The notes under the pieces: model-generated | Told to the model about the DNA's origin: nothing | The model's database searches: none | What the model saw: only the letters and a program-made list of their open reading frames with translations | Program-made: the position numbers and the translations under genes | Shown: positions 1 to 12,493 of the stretch, piece after piece | How the letters are laid out: each line of letters starts with the position of its first letter | Numbering within the stretch: position 1 is the first letter of the stretch | NCBI GenBank assembly: GCA_905250075.1 | Contig: CAJNOP010000026.1 | Location: 627,193-691,192, forward strand | Direction of reading: 5' to 3' | DNA: 64,000 bases | Source of the DNA: Rotaria sp. Silwood1 | Lineage: Eukaryota; Rotifera; Eurotatoria; Philodinida; Philodinidae

Positions 1-3000
1 CGTCTTTTACCTTATGTTTTACAACTTGAATCAATACTTGATCAATCATTAATGATTGGTGATAAAGTATGAAAAATAAATAATTACATATATAAATTTT
101 ATGTTTTAAAAATTTGTTTTTTTTAGGAAAAAGCAGAATGTATAACAAAATTAATAACACAATTTGGTGAAAATCTTGCTCAACTTATTATTCAAATGGC
201 TATTACACCTAATCAACAATCACAAACACTTGCACATAGATTTTGTTGTCTTGTTATGGTAACATTTTAGATTTTCTGTGTTATAATTTATCAAGTTTTG
301 ATTTTTTTTTTCTGTTTTAGAAATGTACTGATATGAAAGGACAATACCCCATCGAAGAGACATGTTCAGAATTAACATTTAGCTTTTGGTATGCATTACA
401 GGTAGAATTGAATAGATTGAATTTTGATTTTTCTTCATGAAAAAAAAATATATATAAAATATTTATTTATTTTGATATTAGGAAGAAGTAACTTCAATAG
501 ATGATGATGATAAACGAATCATTTTATTAGAATTATTCCGTCCATATTTTGAACGTTTAATTGAAGTATTAATCTCTAAAGGACAATTACCAGATAATGA
601 GAGTATTTTTACAAGCGAAGATAAAGAAACATTTCGATGTTATCGTGTTGATATAACAGATACAATGGTAAATGAGAAAGAAATTTTGAAAAAAAAAATT
701 GTTATTTTTTTTTTTTGTATTTTAGATGTGCATGCATAATGTCCTTGGTAATAGAGCGATTGAAGGTAAATAAGATTAAAGAATTATAATTATCAATATA
801 GGTTTTATTTGACTACTTGTTAATATTATAAGATTTGCTATTAGTAATAATTTTGAAATGTAAATTTTAATCTTGAATTTCAACACAAGGTTAGAATAGG
901 CTCAAATATTTGTTACCGGTTTCAGTCGAAAATAGTAATATTATCATAGTGAAACAGACTTTAAAAGAGTTTTTGATGAAATATTGACTTTAGTATGACT
1001 AAATGTTGGACTCTTCATTGTGAATGATTTCAAAAAGTATATCTCTAGCGCAAGTGAAGAACTATATGATAAACTAGAATTCAATAAATTCCAAACTGTC
1101 GAAAGTTTCCTTGGTTAACAAGAGAACTACTTCAACTATAATTTGTCGTTTGAATTCATATTGAAGCTATCAGAGAGTCTTAGTAAGACAAGAAAAATCC
1201 TAAAAGAATTCGTGCCTACGAGCCTCTGGAATTGCGTTACGACTATTTTATTGAATTTTCAATCTGATATTTAACTCATAGATAGGTCTAATCATCCTTA
1301 GAATATTTTGAAAGTTTCATCCAAAAAGGATGTTCATTTGTCAAGATACTGAATTTTCAAGTAAAATCGATTTTCATACAGTATCTGTGGCAAAATAACT
1401 ATTTATGAGCATAGCCATATCTTAGCACAATTATATATTTTCAACTAAAACTTTAGAATATTATAAGGATCATCGAACTTATCTATGAGCAAAGTTACAC
1501 GTCCTATTTTTCATTAGTTAATTTTTCAATAAGTACTTAATAATGGATTGAACATTCAGTAAAATGGTCATAACTCGGCTCCCGAATGTTAGTGTTTTTC
1601 TTTAGTGTTACATACATGGGCGGGCCGGCATAGGGGCGAGAGGGGGCAATTGGCCCTCCTAAAAGAATTTTTTTGGCTGGGACTTAAGAAGAACGCCATG
1701 AAAACAAGCGTTTTTGAGCGAAAAAGTGCTTATTGCCCCCCCCCCCCCTCCCTGAAAATTATGGTCCGGCCCGCCAATGGTTACATATTACACACTGTTT
1801 TTGAATCATATCAGCTTTATACAATGCAAAATGTGGTATGAGACTAAGAAACATTAATTATGTTTAATATAAATGGCATATAAAGATTTTTTCCTCTTTA
1901 TTCTTAACTTCTCAATGAGAATCTTATGAGCCTATCTACGTGTCACAATATTTTTGTCGCCTATGGATGTTAGTCTTTTTGAAAGATCAAAACTAGTATT
2001 TTATCTAGCTTTTCTTTTTCGAAGAGGCGTATTAGAACTTCTGGAGGACGAGGACGTATTTTTAGAAGCATATAGGCATATTATATGTAGTACAATAGCC
2101 ACAAATTCCGGCCTGAAGCACTTGATCATTTTGTGTAATAAATGATACATCACTAATGCTACTGTAGAAGACTGAGATTTTATATTATGTTAGAGTTTTA
2201 GTCAAACATGATTAGAAGCATCTAACATTAAAGATAAAAAATTTACCTATATAGAAAATTTTTCAAAAATATAAAATTTCATCATTCACCTATTCATTTT
2301 TATCTAGTTTAAAATTCGAAAAACTACTTATTTTATTTCTAATAAATTTTTTAGTATTAGCAAATCATCTATTAATAGCTGTTGAACAAAATCAATCATG
2401 GCAGGTATGTTTTATATTTATTTAATATTTAATTATTTAATATTTTAACTATTAGCGACAAGAATCAATTATTCAATTAGTTGGTGCCGGATCAGAATAT
2501 GTTCCACTTGATGAAAATCAAATATTGCCACAAATTTTTTCACTTTTACCAAAATTAAATTTTTATAATAGTTCAATTATAAATGCAACTCTTATGGTGC
2601 TTGGTAAAAGAAAAGAAAAAATTAATTTTTTTTCTTTATACATGTTGTTTCTTTTTTTTTTGTTATTTTTCTAGGACAATATAGTAGTTGGTTAGGTCAT
2701 CATCAAGAAACATTACAAAATTGTGTACATTTATGTATTAATGCATTATCAAATCCTGAATTGATTCAATCAGCTTCAATTGCTTTAAAAGAACTAACAA
2801 TGGAAAATCGTATGTATATGTCAAAATATCTCAATGATATCTTTCCAATAATTAAAGTAAAAACAAAAATTAATTTTTTAAAATAAAATAATCGTTTGTT
2901 TTTTTTGTTTTTAAAAGAATGTTCTTGAGAATGTTCATGTTCAACCAAATGATCGTATTCGTTGTGTAGCAATAATTGGTTATATTCTATCAGCATATCC

Positions 3001-6000
3001 ATCAAAAATTGTTATTGATCATTTGAATATTTTACTTGCACCGGAAGTTAATAAATTACTTGCTTTTTTATCTGAAACAAATCTTGATCAGGTAGAAATT
3101 GATTTACATACAAACAATAAAAAAAAAAAGAACAAATTCTATTAAAAAAAAAATTTTCTAGAATACAATATTACGAAAACAAAATATTTGTACAACATTA
3201 AGTTTTATATCTGTTCTTATTACTACAATTGGTTATTGTGGTGATCAAAGTGATGGTGATGAAAATGAACAACAACAAAAAACAACTGAAAATATTAGTG
3301 AAATACCTGAAGTGGTATGACATTGAATGTTTGTTTGTTTTTTTTTTGAAGAATAATTACTAACTTGAAATTAGAAATTGACAATATATGTGTCTATAAT
3401 TTGAGCTTGTCCGGGCTCAATATTTTTAAACTCAGAATCGATTGATCAAACTTTTTACGGTTCCGGATTCGGAGTGTATTCCTAATTTCAACGAACTTTT
3501 TAAGTTTGACGAACGACGTCCTCCAATCAATAAATCGCTTTTGAGTCAAGACTCTGTGCATTATGTAGATCCAAGTGAATAATAAATATACTGAAAAATA
3601 TTTATGATTTTCATTCACAAAAACCAACAGATTTTATATTCTCTTATTTGAAGATAGTAGCAAATCAAAAGATCTAAAACTATTGTCGTTAAAATTTGTA
3701 TTTGTGTAAAGTTTTAAGTCGAAATTCGAAAATCAGTTTTTCTAATACTACGGCATTCATTTAAAACATACTGTAAATGTGCAGTATCTCCAAAGCAATA
3801 ATCTAAGAGTTCAAACTTTTTTTTCAAAGTATTCATAGCTCATTTGGGTCTAAATAATGCACATAGTTTTGACTCAATAGTGATTTATCAATTTGAGAAC
3901 TTCTCTCGAGACTCTAATCAAAGTTCTGAATTCTATTATTATCATACCTTATATATTCCTCAGGCAATTTTGACAATGTTTTTTTAATACTCTAGTTATA
4001 AATAGCTGTTACCTTTAAAGTATGATCTATTGAATTGACTCCAAAATCAATCCGGCGGGCTCTACCTGCTATACAGGCCGTTTTAAAATATTCATAGTTA
4101 AAGTAACAGAGTGCTTGGCTACAAAACATTTGTACGATCAATATCAAGGTCTTTTTTTTTGTAGACATAAAAACGTTTAACAATATTTCTAGTAAATGAA
4201 ATCAATATGTTGTCTTCTGTTTTTTTTTTGACTATTATGCATAATTTTTTTTATAAATAGTTTCACATTCTTACTGTTATTAAATCATCAAAATTTTGTT
4301 CTGAAATGTCTCTACAAATAAAAACCTGATTATATTCAGTTAGATTTCAAAAACATTCCTGAATATGTTCTGTCTCTCTTAATGATGATTGATTAGGTAA
4401 AAAAAAAAGCAGACACGAATCTCATAGGATACATAAACACTATTGACGGAACCTTGCCAAGTGGTAAATTATTCTTGAGATAGGACTTATCTCGTTAGAT
4501 ATGTCCTTGTAAGATTAGAAAAATTCCCAAAACGACTCGTACCCATGGATTTTTTTGAATGGTCTTTCATGGCCATTTCAATTAGTTCTTCATTAAAATG
4601 GTCTTTTCTTTCGTGAGATTATCTTTAATATCAACTTTGAAGTTAAAATTTTATATAAATAAAATTTCGAAATAGACAACATCATTATGAAAGTGTTCAA
4701 TTTTTCAGTAATTCCTATTTTAATGTCAGAATATATAGAAAGAAAATCTAATCTTTTCACAATGACCTTGTCTTGTTAAGGATTTTGTTTGTGCAAAATT
4801 TTCATTTAGTCATAACTCAAAAAGCATATTCTAATAAGATACGAACCAAATTTGTCGAATTCATTCCGGATTCGTTCAAATTCAAAAGTTTTTAGATCTA
4901 ATAAATTCTAAATGTGACTTATCTCAAAAATAATTTAATTGTTAATTTATATAATTAAAATTTTTATCTTTTATATTTCGTACAGCTATGTTGTGTTCTA
5001 CGTGATCTTACTCCAATTCTTCATTTGATTCTTAAACAATATGCTGATGATAACGAAGTAACAGAAGTAAGATGAAAAAAATAAAACAAATTTTTCTTTT
5101 GTAATTATTAATTGAAATATTTTTTTTTTTTAATTTTCAAAGAAATTATGTGAAATTCTTTCACGAACAGTAACAACATTAAGAGAATCCATCAGTCCAA
5201 TATTAAAACCTCTTTTAGAACTTGCACAAAGTATTGGACCAAATATATTACATGCACAATTTTTAAATTTTGTTAGAAATGTATGTTAATATAATTTATT
5301 GAATAAAAAGAAAAAAAAAAAATAATAATGCTATGAATATTTTAATTTTTAGACACTTCTACTTTTTTCACAAGATACAGATAAACAAATGTTTAATTTA
5401 TTTATTGCTGTTCTTCAAAGATTTGGTTGTCTTTTTAAAGGAGGTTTGAATTTGTTTTCTTTATTTATGTTTTGTTCTTTCTTTGAATATTAATTTTAGA
5501 TATACAATGGTTAAAAGATCATGTTGATATTGTAGAAGATTTTTCTAATTTTCTTATTCAAGTAAAATAAACTATTTTTAATTTTGATTTTTTATACTTT
5601 ATTATCATTTAGATTATTAAAAAATTACCAACTGTTGTACATCATTGTCCTAATGAAGCATTTGTTTTACTTTTTCAATTTGGTATGTTGTTTAATATTT
5701 AATAAAAATTAATTATATATATATTTAAATATTTAAAGTAAAAAATGGTCTTCAATTACATGAACAAGCAACATTAAGAAGTGTTACAATGTTTACAGTA
5801 AATAGATAAATGAGAAAAATTTAAATATTATTAATCTTTCTTTTTTTAAAGTCTAATTATATTGAATATACAAAATCAAATCAACGAGCTGCTGATCTTC
5901 TAAAACAAAATGGTCTCGAAATAGTTCAGATTCTTCTTAAGGTTAGATTTTCAAAATTTCATTATAATTTATATTATTAAAAATATTAACATATTTACCT

Positions 6001-7520
6001 TGACATTATCCGATTACAGTGGTAAAACAATTAAAATCTAGATCAAAGAATATTTTATGAGCCTTCATATCATTACTTATAGAATAGAAATCAAATTCTC
6101 ATCTCAGATCTATACGAATTCGAGTATATTAAAATAGTAACAGTAAACAATTATTATTCAGTTGTAAACACCAGAGATGGACAAAGTCACACCGCGCCTC
6201 CCCGCGCTTTCCCGCGCCGTTGCTCACGCCTACGCTACACTAGTCTGAGCTTCGATGAGCGCATGCTTAGAGCATCCCGGTATTCGGTGGAGTTTGAGAA
6301 ACTGATTGGTAGAGCAAAGAGAAAGAGAGATGTGGGTAGCGCCTAGGCGCGAGCAGTGGCGCGGGGAGGCGCGATGCGATTTTGTCCATCTCTGGTAAAC
6401 ACTATGAAGTAATCTTGATTATGCAAAAAATAAATAGAAAAACAATCGATTTGAATTGTCTACATATTCAATCTTTTTTTTTCCTCATATTATTTTCCAT
6501 TCTCAACCATGCAGGGTAAATACATCTAAAAGGACAACATTTGATCTCATGTTATGTATCTCCGCATAGATCCAAGGTAGTAATATGAAGGTTAATACAG
6601 AAAATTTTGTTATTCGTCAATCTGAAGTATTGAAAATTAATCGAAAAAACTTAATTCTTGTGAATCATATAACATCTAAGAACAAAAGAATAAGTTCTTA
6701 TTATAATGTGATTAAAAAATTTCTATATGTTTATCAAAAAAATCAAAAAGAATTTTTCGATGAATACTAAAAATCAAAAAAAAACCTTTATATGTAAATA
6801 AGAGTATCACTATATAGATGAGAGTATACCAAAGATTCTCATTCATATACCTGCTAGGAATTATCCGGACATTCAAAATAATAATATTATTTATAGAAAA
6901 ACTTGTTGATAAGGTCAACTGTCTATATACAAAATACTTAGTTATATTATAAACAGCAACGCGTAACACATTAACACGTAGACAGTAGAAGGAAAAGTAG
7001 TATACTACAAAAAAAAGGTCAATAAATAAAGCGATGATACTGAAATTTTTCGAAAGAATTTTTTCCTCATTAAAAACGAAATCAGTACAATTTGATTTTA
7101 TATCTTTTATTATATAAATAAATATAAAAAAAAACAAAACAAACATATTTAAATTTTAGTGTATTGGTGGAGCAAGTCCACGTCATTTAGTTGATACATT
7201 ATCATTACCATTATTTACACTATCGAAATTATACATTGATTGTACATCAAATTGGGTTCAACAATGTTTAAATGATCCAAATTTTCCTACACCATCTCCA
7301 AAACGTCATCATCGTGAAGCATTAATCAAAGCATTAACATCGTACATATATCTTTCCTATATTGAATTTTTATTTGAAAATGAAAATGTTTCTGTTTGTT
7401 GTTTTTCGTTTTAGTGAACGTACGAGTCGTGCAAATTTTAAAGATCATATAAATACATTTTCATCGACATGTCGTGGAATCGATTATAGTGGAACATCAT
7501 CAACTAGAAATCATTCATGA
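1..7520 (+). CDS. IPO13: Importin-13-like nuclear transport receptor (3' part)
   Basis: The 5' end lies outside the window; 19 exons here give the C-terminal 696 residues (human IPO13 is about 960). Exons: 1-66, 127-258, 321-401, 482-667, 726-765, 2355-2404, 2456-2603, 2675-2856, 2918-3091, 3162-3314, 4986-5066, 5143-5280, 5353-5443, 5500-5561, 5613-5682, 5739-5797, 5852-5941, 7160-7341, 7415-7520. All junctions keep phase. Matches to IPO13 run colinearly: a YPIEETCSELTFSFWYAL segment (human YPVDETCSSLTLTFWYTL), FRCYRVDITDTM, and the C-terminal CRGIDYS (human CRGLHGTDY). The family is an importin-beta superfamily HEAT-repeat solenoid that carries cargo such as UBC9 and MAGOH/Y14 across the nuclear pore with Ran-GTP. 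Three introns (766-2354, 3315-4985, 5942-7159) exceed 1.2 kb and each holds an inverted-repeat or MITE-like element; the others are about 45-90 bp. After the stop, 318 bp of T-rich DNA separate it from TANGO2. Transportin-3 is the closest alternative, but IPO13 fits better. Confidence 0.9.
1615..1779. mobile_element. 165-bp hAT-type MITE in an importin-13 intron
   Basis: The flanks carry a perfect 8-bp duplication GTTACATA (1607-1614 and 1780-1787). The ends are inverted repeats, CATGGGCGGGCCGG on the left and, read inward from the right, CATTGGCGGGCCGG. The interior is GC-rich, with a run of about 14 C near 1736-1748, in an otherwise AT-rich intron. An 8-bp duplication with CA-initial ends is the hAT pattern. 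It has no coding capacity, so it must have been mobilised in trans. Confidence 0.7.
3533..3886. repeat. Inverted-repeat element, family B (importin-13 intron copy)
   Basis: The outer arms are inverted copies: left begins AATCGCTTTTGAGTCAAGAC, and the right arm read inward begins AAATCACTATTGAGTCAAAA; both continue into GTGCATTAT and a TAGA-CCAA motif. The interior shares a GTCGAAATTCGA-AATCAGTTTTTCTA block and a GGCATTCATTT block with the element at 34693-35097, which has the same ends. Two independent copies in introns of unrelated genes mark it as a dispersed element. No clear target-site duplication was found. Arms have diverged, so it is old. Confidence 0.65.
6172..6394. mobile_element. 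223-bp hAT-type MITE in an importin-13 intron
   Basis: A perfect 8-bp duplication GTAAACAC flanks it (6164-6171 and 6395-6402). Terminal inverted repeats begin CAGAGATGGACAAA, and subterminal arms GCGCCTCCCCGCGC pair with GCGCGGGGAGGCGC. The interior is GC-rich and unlike the host DNA. CAGAG ends with 8-bp duplications are typical of hAT transposons. The first eight bases (CAGAGATG) match the elements at 23563-24055 and 41772-42310, so the same transposase may have moved all three. No ORF. Confidence 0.8.
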
Positions 7521-7838
7521 TAAAATACAAAACAAACAAACGATCTGTATAAACATATTCATCTTTTTTTTTTTCTTCTATCTTTATCTTTGTCATTTGT
7601 TCAACTATTTATATTAAGGATGATTAGTCGTCTTTCATTTTTTTTTTTTCAAACAAGTTGATAACACTGTTTCTCATGTGTACAGTTCGTTTTTTTTTTG
7701 TCTTCTTTGTACAAGTGAAGATATTTTTTTTCTTTTTATTCTTCATGTGTGTGTGTTTCAAAAGATACACACACTAAGAATTTATCGACTTAACAGTTAT
7801 CTTCTTTTCTTATAAAACTTTGTGTGTATTTTGAGATC

Positions 7839-10304
7839 ATGTGTATTCTTTTCTGTTATTTACAAAACGATAATATTGATATCGGATATGATTTAATATT
7901 ATTATCAAATCGTGATGAAGATTTTCAACGACCAGCTAAACAAGCTCATGTTTGGAAAGATACAAAATATGCACTTGGAGGTTCGATTTTGATAGTTTTT
8001 GTTTTAGAATTCGACAAGAAAAAAAATAATAAGAGTAAAATAATATTATTTATTATTTCTCTAAAGGACAAGATGTAACACCATTACGTGAAGGTGGTAC
8101 TTGGTTATGTTTAAATACTGTTCAAAGTAGAATTGGTATTTTATTAAATTTATCTTCACATTTATTAGAAGAAAAAAATATCAATGCTCAGAGTCGAGGT
8201 TTTATTGTATCCAATTATGTAAATAATCCAGAGATTAATCTTGATACATATATGGATGAATTACAAAAAACTAAAACAAATTATACAGGTTTTAATTTTC
8301 TTGGACTCGAACAACAATCAGAGTCTAAGTGAGTCGAAATGAACTTCTTTTCTTTTGAATTTCAAATAAAATTAATTTGAAACAATTATAAATAAATTAT
8401 TGAAAAGTTATTTACTAAAATATTGGCTTATTCTTTAGCCTCTTTAAAAGAATGTGCAGAAATTTTAAAATATCGGATTAGAATCAGAAGTCTCTATTCT
8501 TTCGAAGTATAGCTTCAAAATTGTTGTACAACCTTTAGTTTGAGAATTATGAGCCGATTTTTTCAATATCTGTATATTGAGGCAAAATTTTTCTCTATAA
8601 AGTAGTTCATTAATGATCAATCTGATGAAAGGTATTTGTCAGCAGTCAGGATTTTGATAACATATATCGCGTTAATTTTCTACATGTCTATGAAAACACA
8701 GACTTACAAAAATGAGCTTGGTCATGGCTGAGTCATTGTTCTGAAACGCTCGATTCTTATATCCCTATGAAGAAAACAATGTCGTCTTTTATTCTATGCG
8801 AAAAAATCAGTAATATTACGTATGCAGTAAAGGAGTTTATTACTTCAGACAACGTCAATTTTTTTTCATCCGAATTTCATTTTCGTCTTTCTAAAAAGTC
8901 GATTCATAACTTCTAAAGCAGAAGTCCTAGAGAAATGTTGAACCTCGTATTCGAAAACAATGCAACTCAATGTTTTCAAGTTTCTGCAGGTTCTATTAAG
9001 AGGAAAAATAACAGAAACGTCAATATTAAGTTTTCCTATTTCCCCTTCACCATATGGTTTATTTTACATTAATAGAAAATGGCGAGCTAAATATATAAAT
9101 AATGTATCACCAGATTCATCAGCAATTGAAATCAATACATGTAAGTCGATCTTATATGTCTTCTTAATTAAATCAAATAATTTGTTTATTTATTTATTTA
9201 TTTATTTCATATTAGCTGTTTTCGGTTTTAGCAATCATATATATGGTGATCAATATGCATTTGAAAAGACTCGTTATGGTTGTCAATTATTTAAAACATT
9301 TCTTGCAAATTTAACAGATAATTATACAAAACCAATTACAGATGAAAAAGCATTAATTCATCAAACATTTGATTTATTAAATGATAATAAAATGTAGGTT
9401 TTTCATTAACTATAAAATGATCTATATTGTTTAGATTAAATTAAATAGTTTCATCATCTAACGAAGAAAGTTAAAATATGAACTGCTTAGAATATCCAAA
9501 TTGTTAAGGTGTTTATAGTGGACGTTATATGCCAACAATTCAAAATTTCAGCAACTCTTTTTTTGACAATAGTTAAATAGAGTTCTTCGAGGTACATAAG
9601 AAAAAGAAATTTTTTTGCCAAAGTCAGAATTTTCAAATCTATTTCGGCTTATATTTAAAAAATAGTATCATAGACTTTTTTTTTTCTTAAAATATTTTTC
9701 TTATATCATTCTACGAGTTCTTGCCAACTATGATAAAATTCAAAAAATAAATCCTATCAAAATTTTGAATTATTGATACATAACACACAATGCAAAATAC
9801 CTCAAAATTTAAATATCTTCATCCGTATACGTCAGAAGCAGTTCATATTTTAGATTTGTTAATTTACTAGTAACGCTTTTAATTTGAGACAAATATTTCC
9901 TATGTTCTCGAGTTATGATACATTTCGTTCGTTTGTAATAAGAAAATGATTTTCTCTTTTTTTTTTTTTTATGATATTCAGTTTTCCTGATGATCCTAAT
10001 ATTGCTACTATTTATTCTCATTATTCAATATCGAATCGTCATCAAATATCATCAATTAATGTACGCACTACAGATGACTCGCCAACTTATGGAACAAGGT
10101 TTAAAAAAATCTATTTTTTTTTTCTCCTTTTATCTCTTATTTATTCGTAGAACATCGACAGTAATTCTTATTCGTCGTAATCAAACTGGTCTTTTTATTG
10201 AAAAAACTCTTAGTAATCCATTAATTAATCCATTAGAATGGACAGAAAATAGATGGCATTTTAAATTATATAATATGAATGAACCTCCTATTTTAATAAA
10301 TTAA
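7839..10304 (+). CDS. TANGO2: TANGO2 homologue (NRDE family)
   Basis: Six exons: 7839-7980, 8067-8328, 9001(or 9031)-9140, 9216-9393, 9982-10098, 10151-10304, giving 330 (or 320) residues; human TANGO2 is 276. The protein starts MCILF (human MCIIF), carries the family-defining SNRDEDFQRP motif (human ANRDEFYSRP), then EGGTWL, a YTGFNFLG segment (human YNGFNLIA), FGFSN (human YGLSN), and YGTRTSTVILI (human YGTRTNTIILV). The ATG at 7839 is chosen because the conserved Met-Cys N-terminus begins there, as in NRDE/Ntn-like proteins. TANGO2 is linked to Golgi organisation and mitochondrial or haem/lipid homeostasis; its biochemistry is unsettled. The acceptor of exon 3 is uncertain: AG at 8999-9000 or 9029-9030 both keep phase, and the longer choice adds about ten non-conserved residues. 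Introns 2 and 4 (about 0.6 kb) are much longer than the rest. Confidence 0.9.
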
Positions 10305-10560
10305 TAGCAACAGCAAAAAAAAGGAAATCAGTAGAAAATCTTTACAAGGTTAAAAGCGAAAGAAAGGAAATATACAAGATTTGTTTGTTCTGATGTATAT
10401 ATAAGATAATTGATTATCTTTCTTTTTTTTCTCAGTATAGATGAGAAAGGAAGAAAGATATAGAGAGAAGGAGAGAAAAAAAAAGCAACGACAGTTGTAT
10501 CATTCATTGTTCGCTTATATCTATGCAAGGTTAGTTATCTTATTCTTAAGAATTAAGCTT

Positions 10561-11681
10561 ATGTCATCAACTAATGATACATATCATCATCTATTCGTTC
10601 AAACACAACCAAAGAGTATATTAAAAAAATCACCATCACCAAAATTTCTTGATTCATCAAATAATTTCGAAAATAACTATTATTCAAATGTTATTCTATC
10701 ATCAACGGATGAAATAGATAAAAATAACATTGATCAGAGCATAACTAATACAAATGATAACATATGTATGATTAACAATAATCAATCCGTTATGGATAAT
10801 TCACAGTTATCTTCTATTGAAACATTCTTAACAAAATCGACTATGAAATCAAATGAAAATTTATGTCAATATAAAATTGATAGTCAATTGATAGGAAATA
10901 TTCCACCTGATGATGCAATATTATCATCACCACACACATCCGATCATGAACAACAACGTATTAGAAATAAATCAAAGAAAAATTATTATAGATCGTTTGT
11001 CAACAATGATACAATCTCTTCATCAGCATCATCTTCAAGTGATAATGACGATGAAAGAAAAGCAAAGCGTTCTACGGGACAATCTCAAACAACGTCAATA
11101 CATTCTAACAAATATCGAGAAAAAGACATGCAACTTGATGAATTCATGCGAAAGTATCAACAACACGGAGGAATTTATATACCAACAATTGAAGAAAACT
11201 GTAATAAAGAGAAAATAAGATCAAAAGATTTAATAAATAATAATGAATATACGTATCATCAGTAAGTGTAATTAGAAGATTTGAAGAAAAAAAAAACCTT
11301 TTTTTTTGTTTTTTTTGCTTTTATTCTCTTTATTTAAGTTTTCCTTTAACAAAACAACGAAATTCTTATGATGATACTATAAGTTTATTAGAATCAATCA
11401 ATAGAATAACTCTATCAACAGAATCTCTTGCACCTTTACAATTATTATTTGATGCTGCTCGTAGAAATCAATCTGATCGTCGAGCAAAAATTGATCATAT
11501 TCGTCAATATGTTGAAGAACAAATTGGTATAACAGCTTTTTTAACAATATATAAATTATTGAAATCATCACAAATACCAATTGATATACAACAAAAACCA
11601 TTTTGTTATTATGCAAATTTTATTCCTCATTTATGTTGTTTAATTATGCTTGAAAGTGAACAACAAAAAAATCGTTTATAA
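10561..11681 (+). CDS. Unrecognised two-exon gene, Ser/Asn-rich N-terminus
   Basis: Exons 10561-11261 and 11339-11681 join in phase through a GTAAGT donor and a T-rich TTTAAG acceptor to give 347 residues. Residues 1-234 are low-complexity, rich in Ser, Asn, Asp and Lys, with a short acidic/serine patch (SSSASSSSDNDDERK) and probably disordered. The second exon looks folded: an Arg-rich helical segment (RRNQSDRRAKIDHIRQYVEE) followed by GITAFLTIYKLL and a Cys-containing hydrophobic tail. I do not recognise the family. An in-frame ATG at 10441 would add 40 mostly Lys/Arg/Glu residues; I prefer 10561 because the upstream stretch looks like purine-rich leader. It lies only 256 bp after TANGO2 on the same strand. 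Splice continuity and second-exon composition support a real gene. Confidence 0.6.
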
Positions 11682-11884
11682 CATTAACAAAAAAAACAAA
11701 AAAGAAAACTCTCTTTTTAAGAGAATAAATCGAATATAAAATAAATTCTTCAATCATAAATTATTTATATCAGTTTATTACTATGTTAAATAGAAGTATG
11801 ATTTTGATTTTTTTTTTTTTTTTGTCTTATGAAAATAATAATAATTCGAATAATTATTTTCTTTTATTTCATTGATCATCATAT

Positions 11885-12493
11885 TTAAATATTGATATTT
11901 TCATAATATCGTTCTTGTTGATAGAAAATTTTATAACAATCCGATATGAAATATGGATAATAAGAAGACATATTTGAATAATAATAATAATAACAATAAG
12001 TAGGTATTGGTGTATAATTATATGTTGTTGTTGGATAAAGATAAATTTGATTTTTTATCTCTGATGTTGATTTATTACATGAACATGATAATCGTGATGA
12101 TTGATATTGAAATTCTTTTATTTTATGATGATGTTTTCGATAATGATGATGAATATGAGACGAACGGTAATATGATCGATAATGATGTCGTTGTCGTTTA
12201 AATCTTGATGTATTATATTGTTTATGATAATAGTAATGAAATAAATCATCATCACCAAGTAATTCACCAATAGTTGGATGATAATTATTTCTTTCAATTG
12301 AATTTTTTTTAATATTTATTCGTTTTAATATTGATAATTTTTTATTATATTGATATTTTTCATATAGAAATTTTAAACATGATGGTAAACTTTTACTTCT
12401 ATGTATTTGTATGATTTGATTTGATTTTGATGAATATAAAATATTTGGAAGAGATTTATAAGCATTACATTTATTAAAGAGAACTTTTTCCAT
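11885..12493 (-). CDS. Unrecognised single-exon ORF, Tyr/His/Ser-rich
   Basis: An uninterrupted 202-codon ATG-to-stop frame, long for DNA this AT-rich, opposite and 203 bp beyond the preceding gene. The N-terminal 100 residues are basic (MEKVLFNKCNAYKSLP, two RSKSLPS/NAYKSLP-like patches) and include HPTIGELLGDDDLFHYYY; the middle is His/Arg-rich and the C-terminal third is Tyr/Ser/Pro-rich (YCYYYYYSNMSSYYPYF). There is no signal peptide, membrane span or known domain that I can see. It would share a divergent 0.54 kb promoter region with the CFAP77-like gene. It could be a chance ORF; low-complexity composition lowers confidence. Confidence 0.45.
   Translation of the reverse strand: MEKVLFNKCNAYKSLPNILYSSKSNQIIQIHRSKSLPSCLKFLYEKYQYNKKLSILKRINIKKNSIERNNYHPTIGELLGDDDLFHYYYHKQYNTSRFKRQRHHYRSYYRSSHIHHHYRKHHHKIKEFQYQSSRLSCSCNKSTSEIKNQIYLYPTTTYNYTPIPTYCYYYYYSNMSSYYPYFISDCYKIFYQQERYYENINI

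Noticed and set aside
6712..7146. 144-codon minus-strand frame rich in Phe/Ile/Tyr within an importin-13 intron
   Set aside because: Composition is that of AT-rich intron DNA read in an open frame; no domain and no start context of note.
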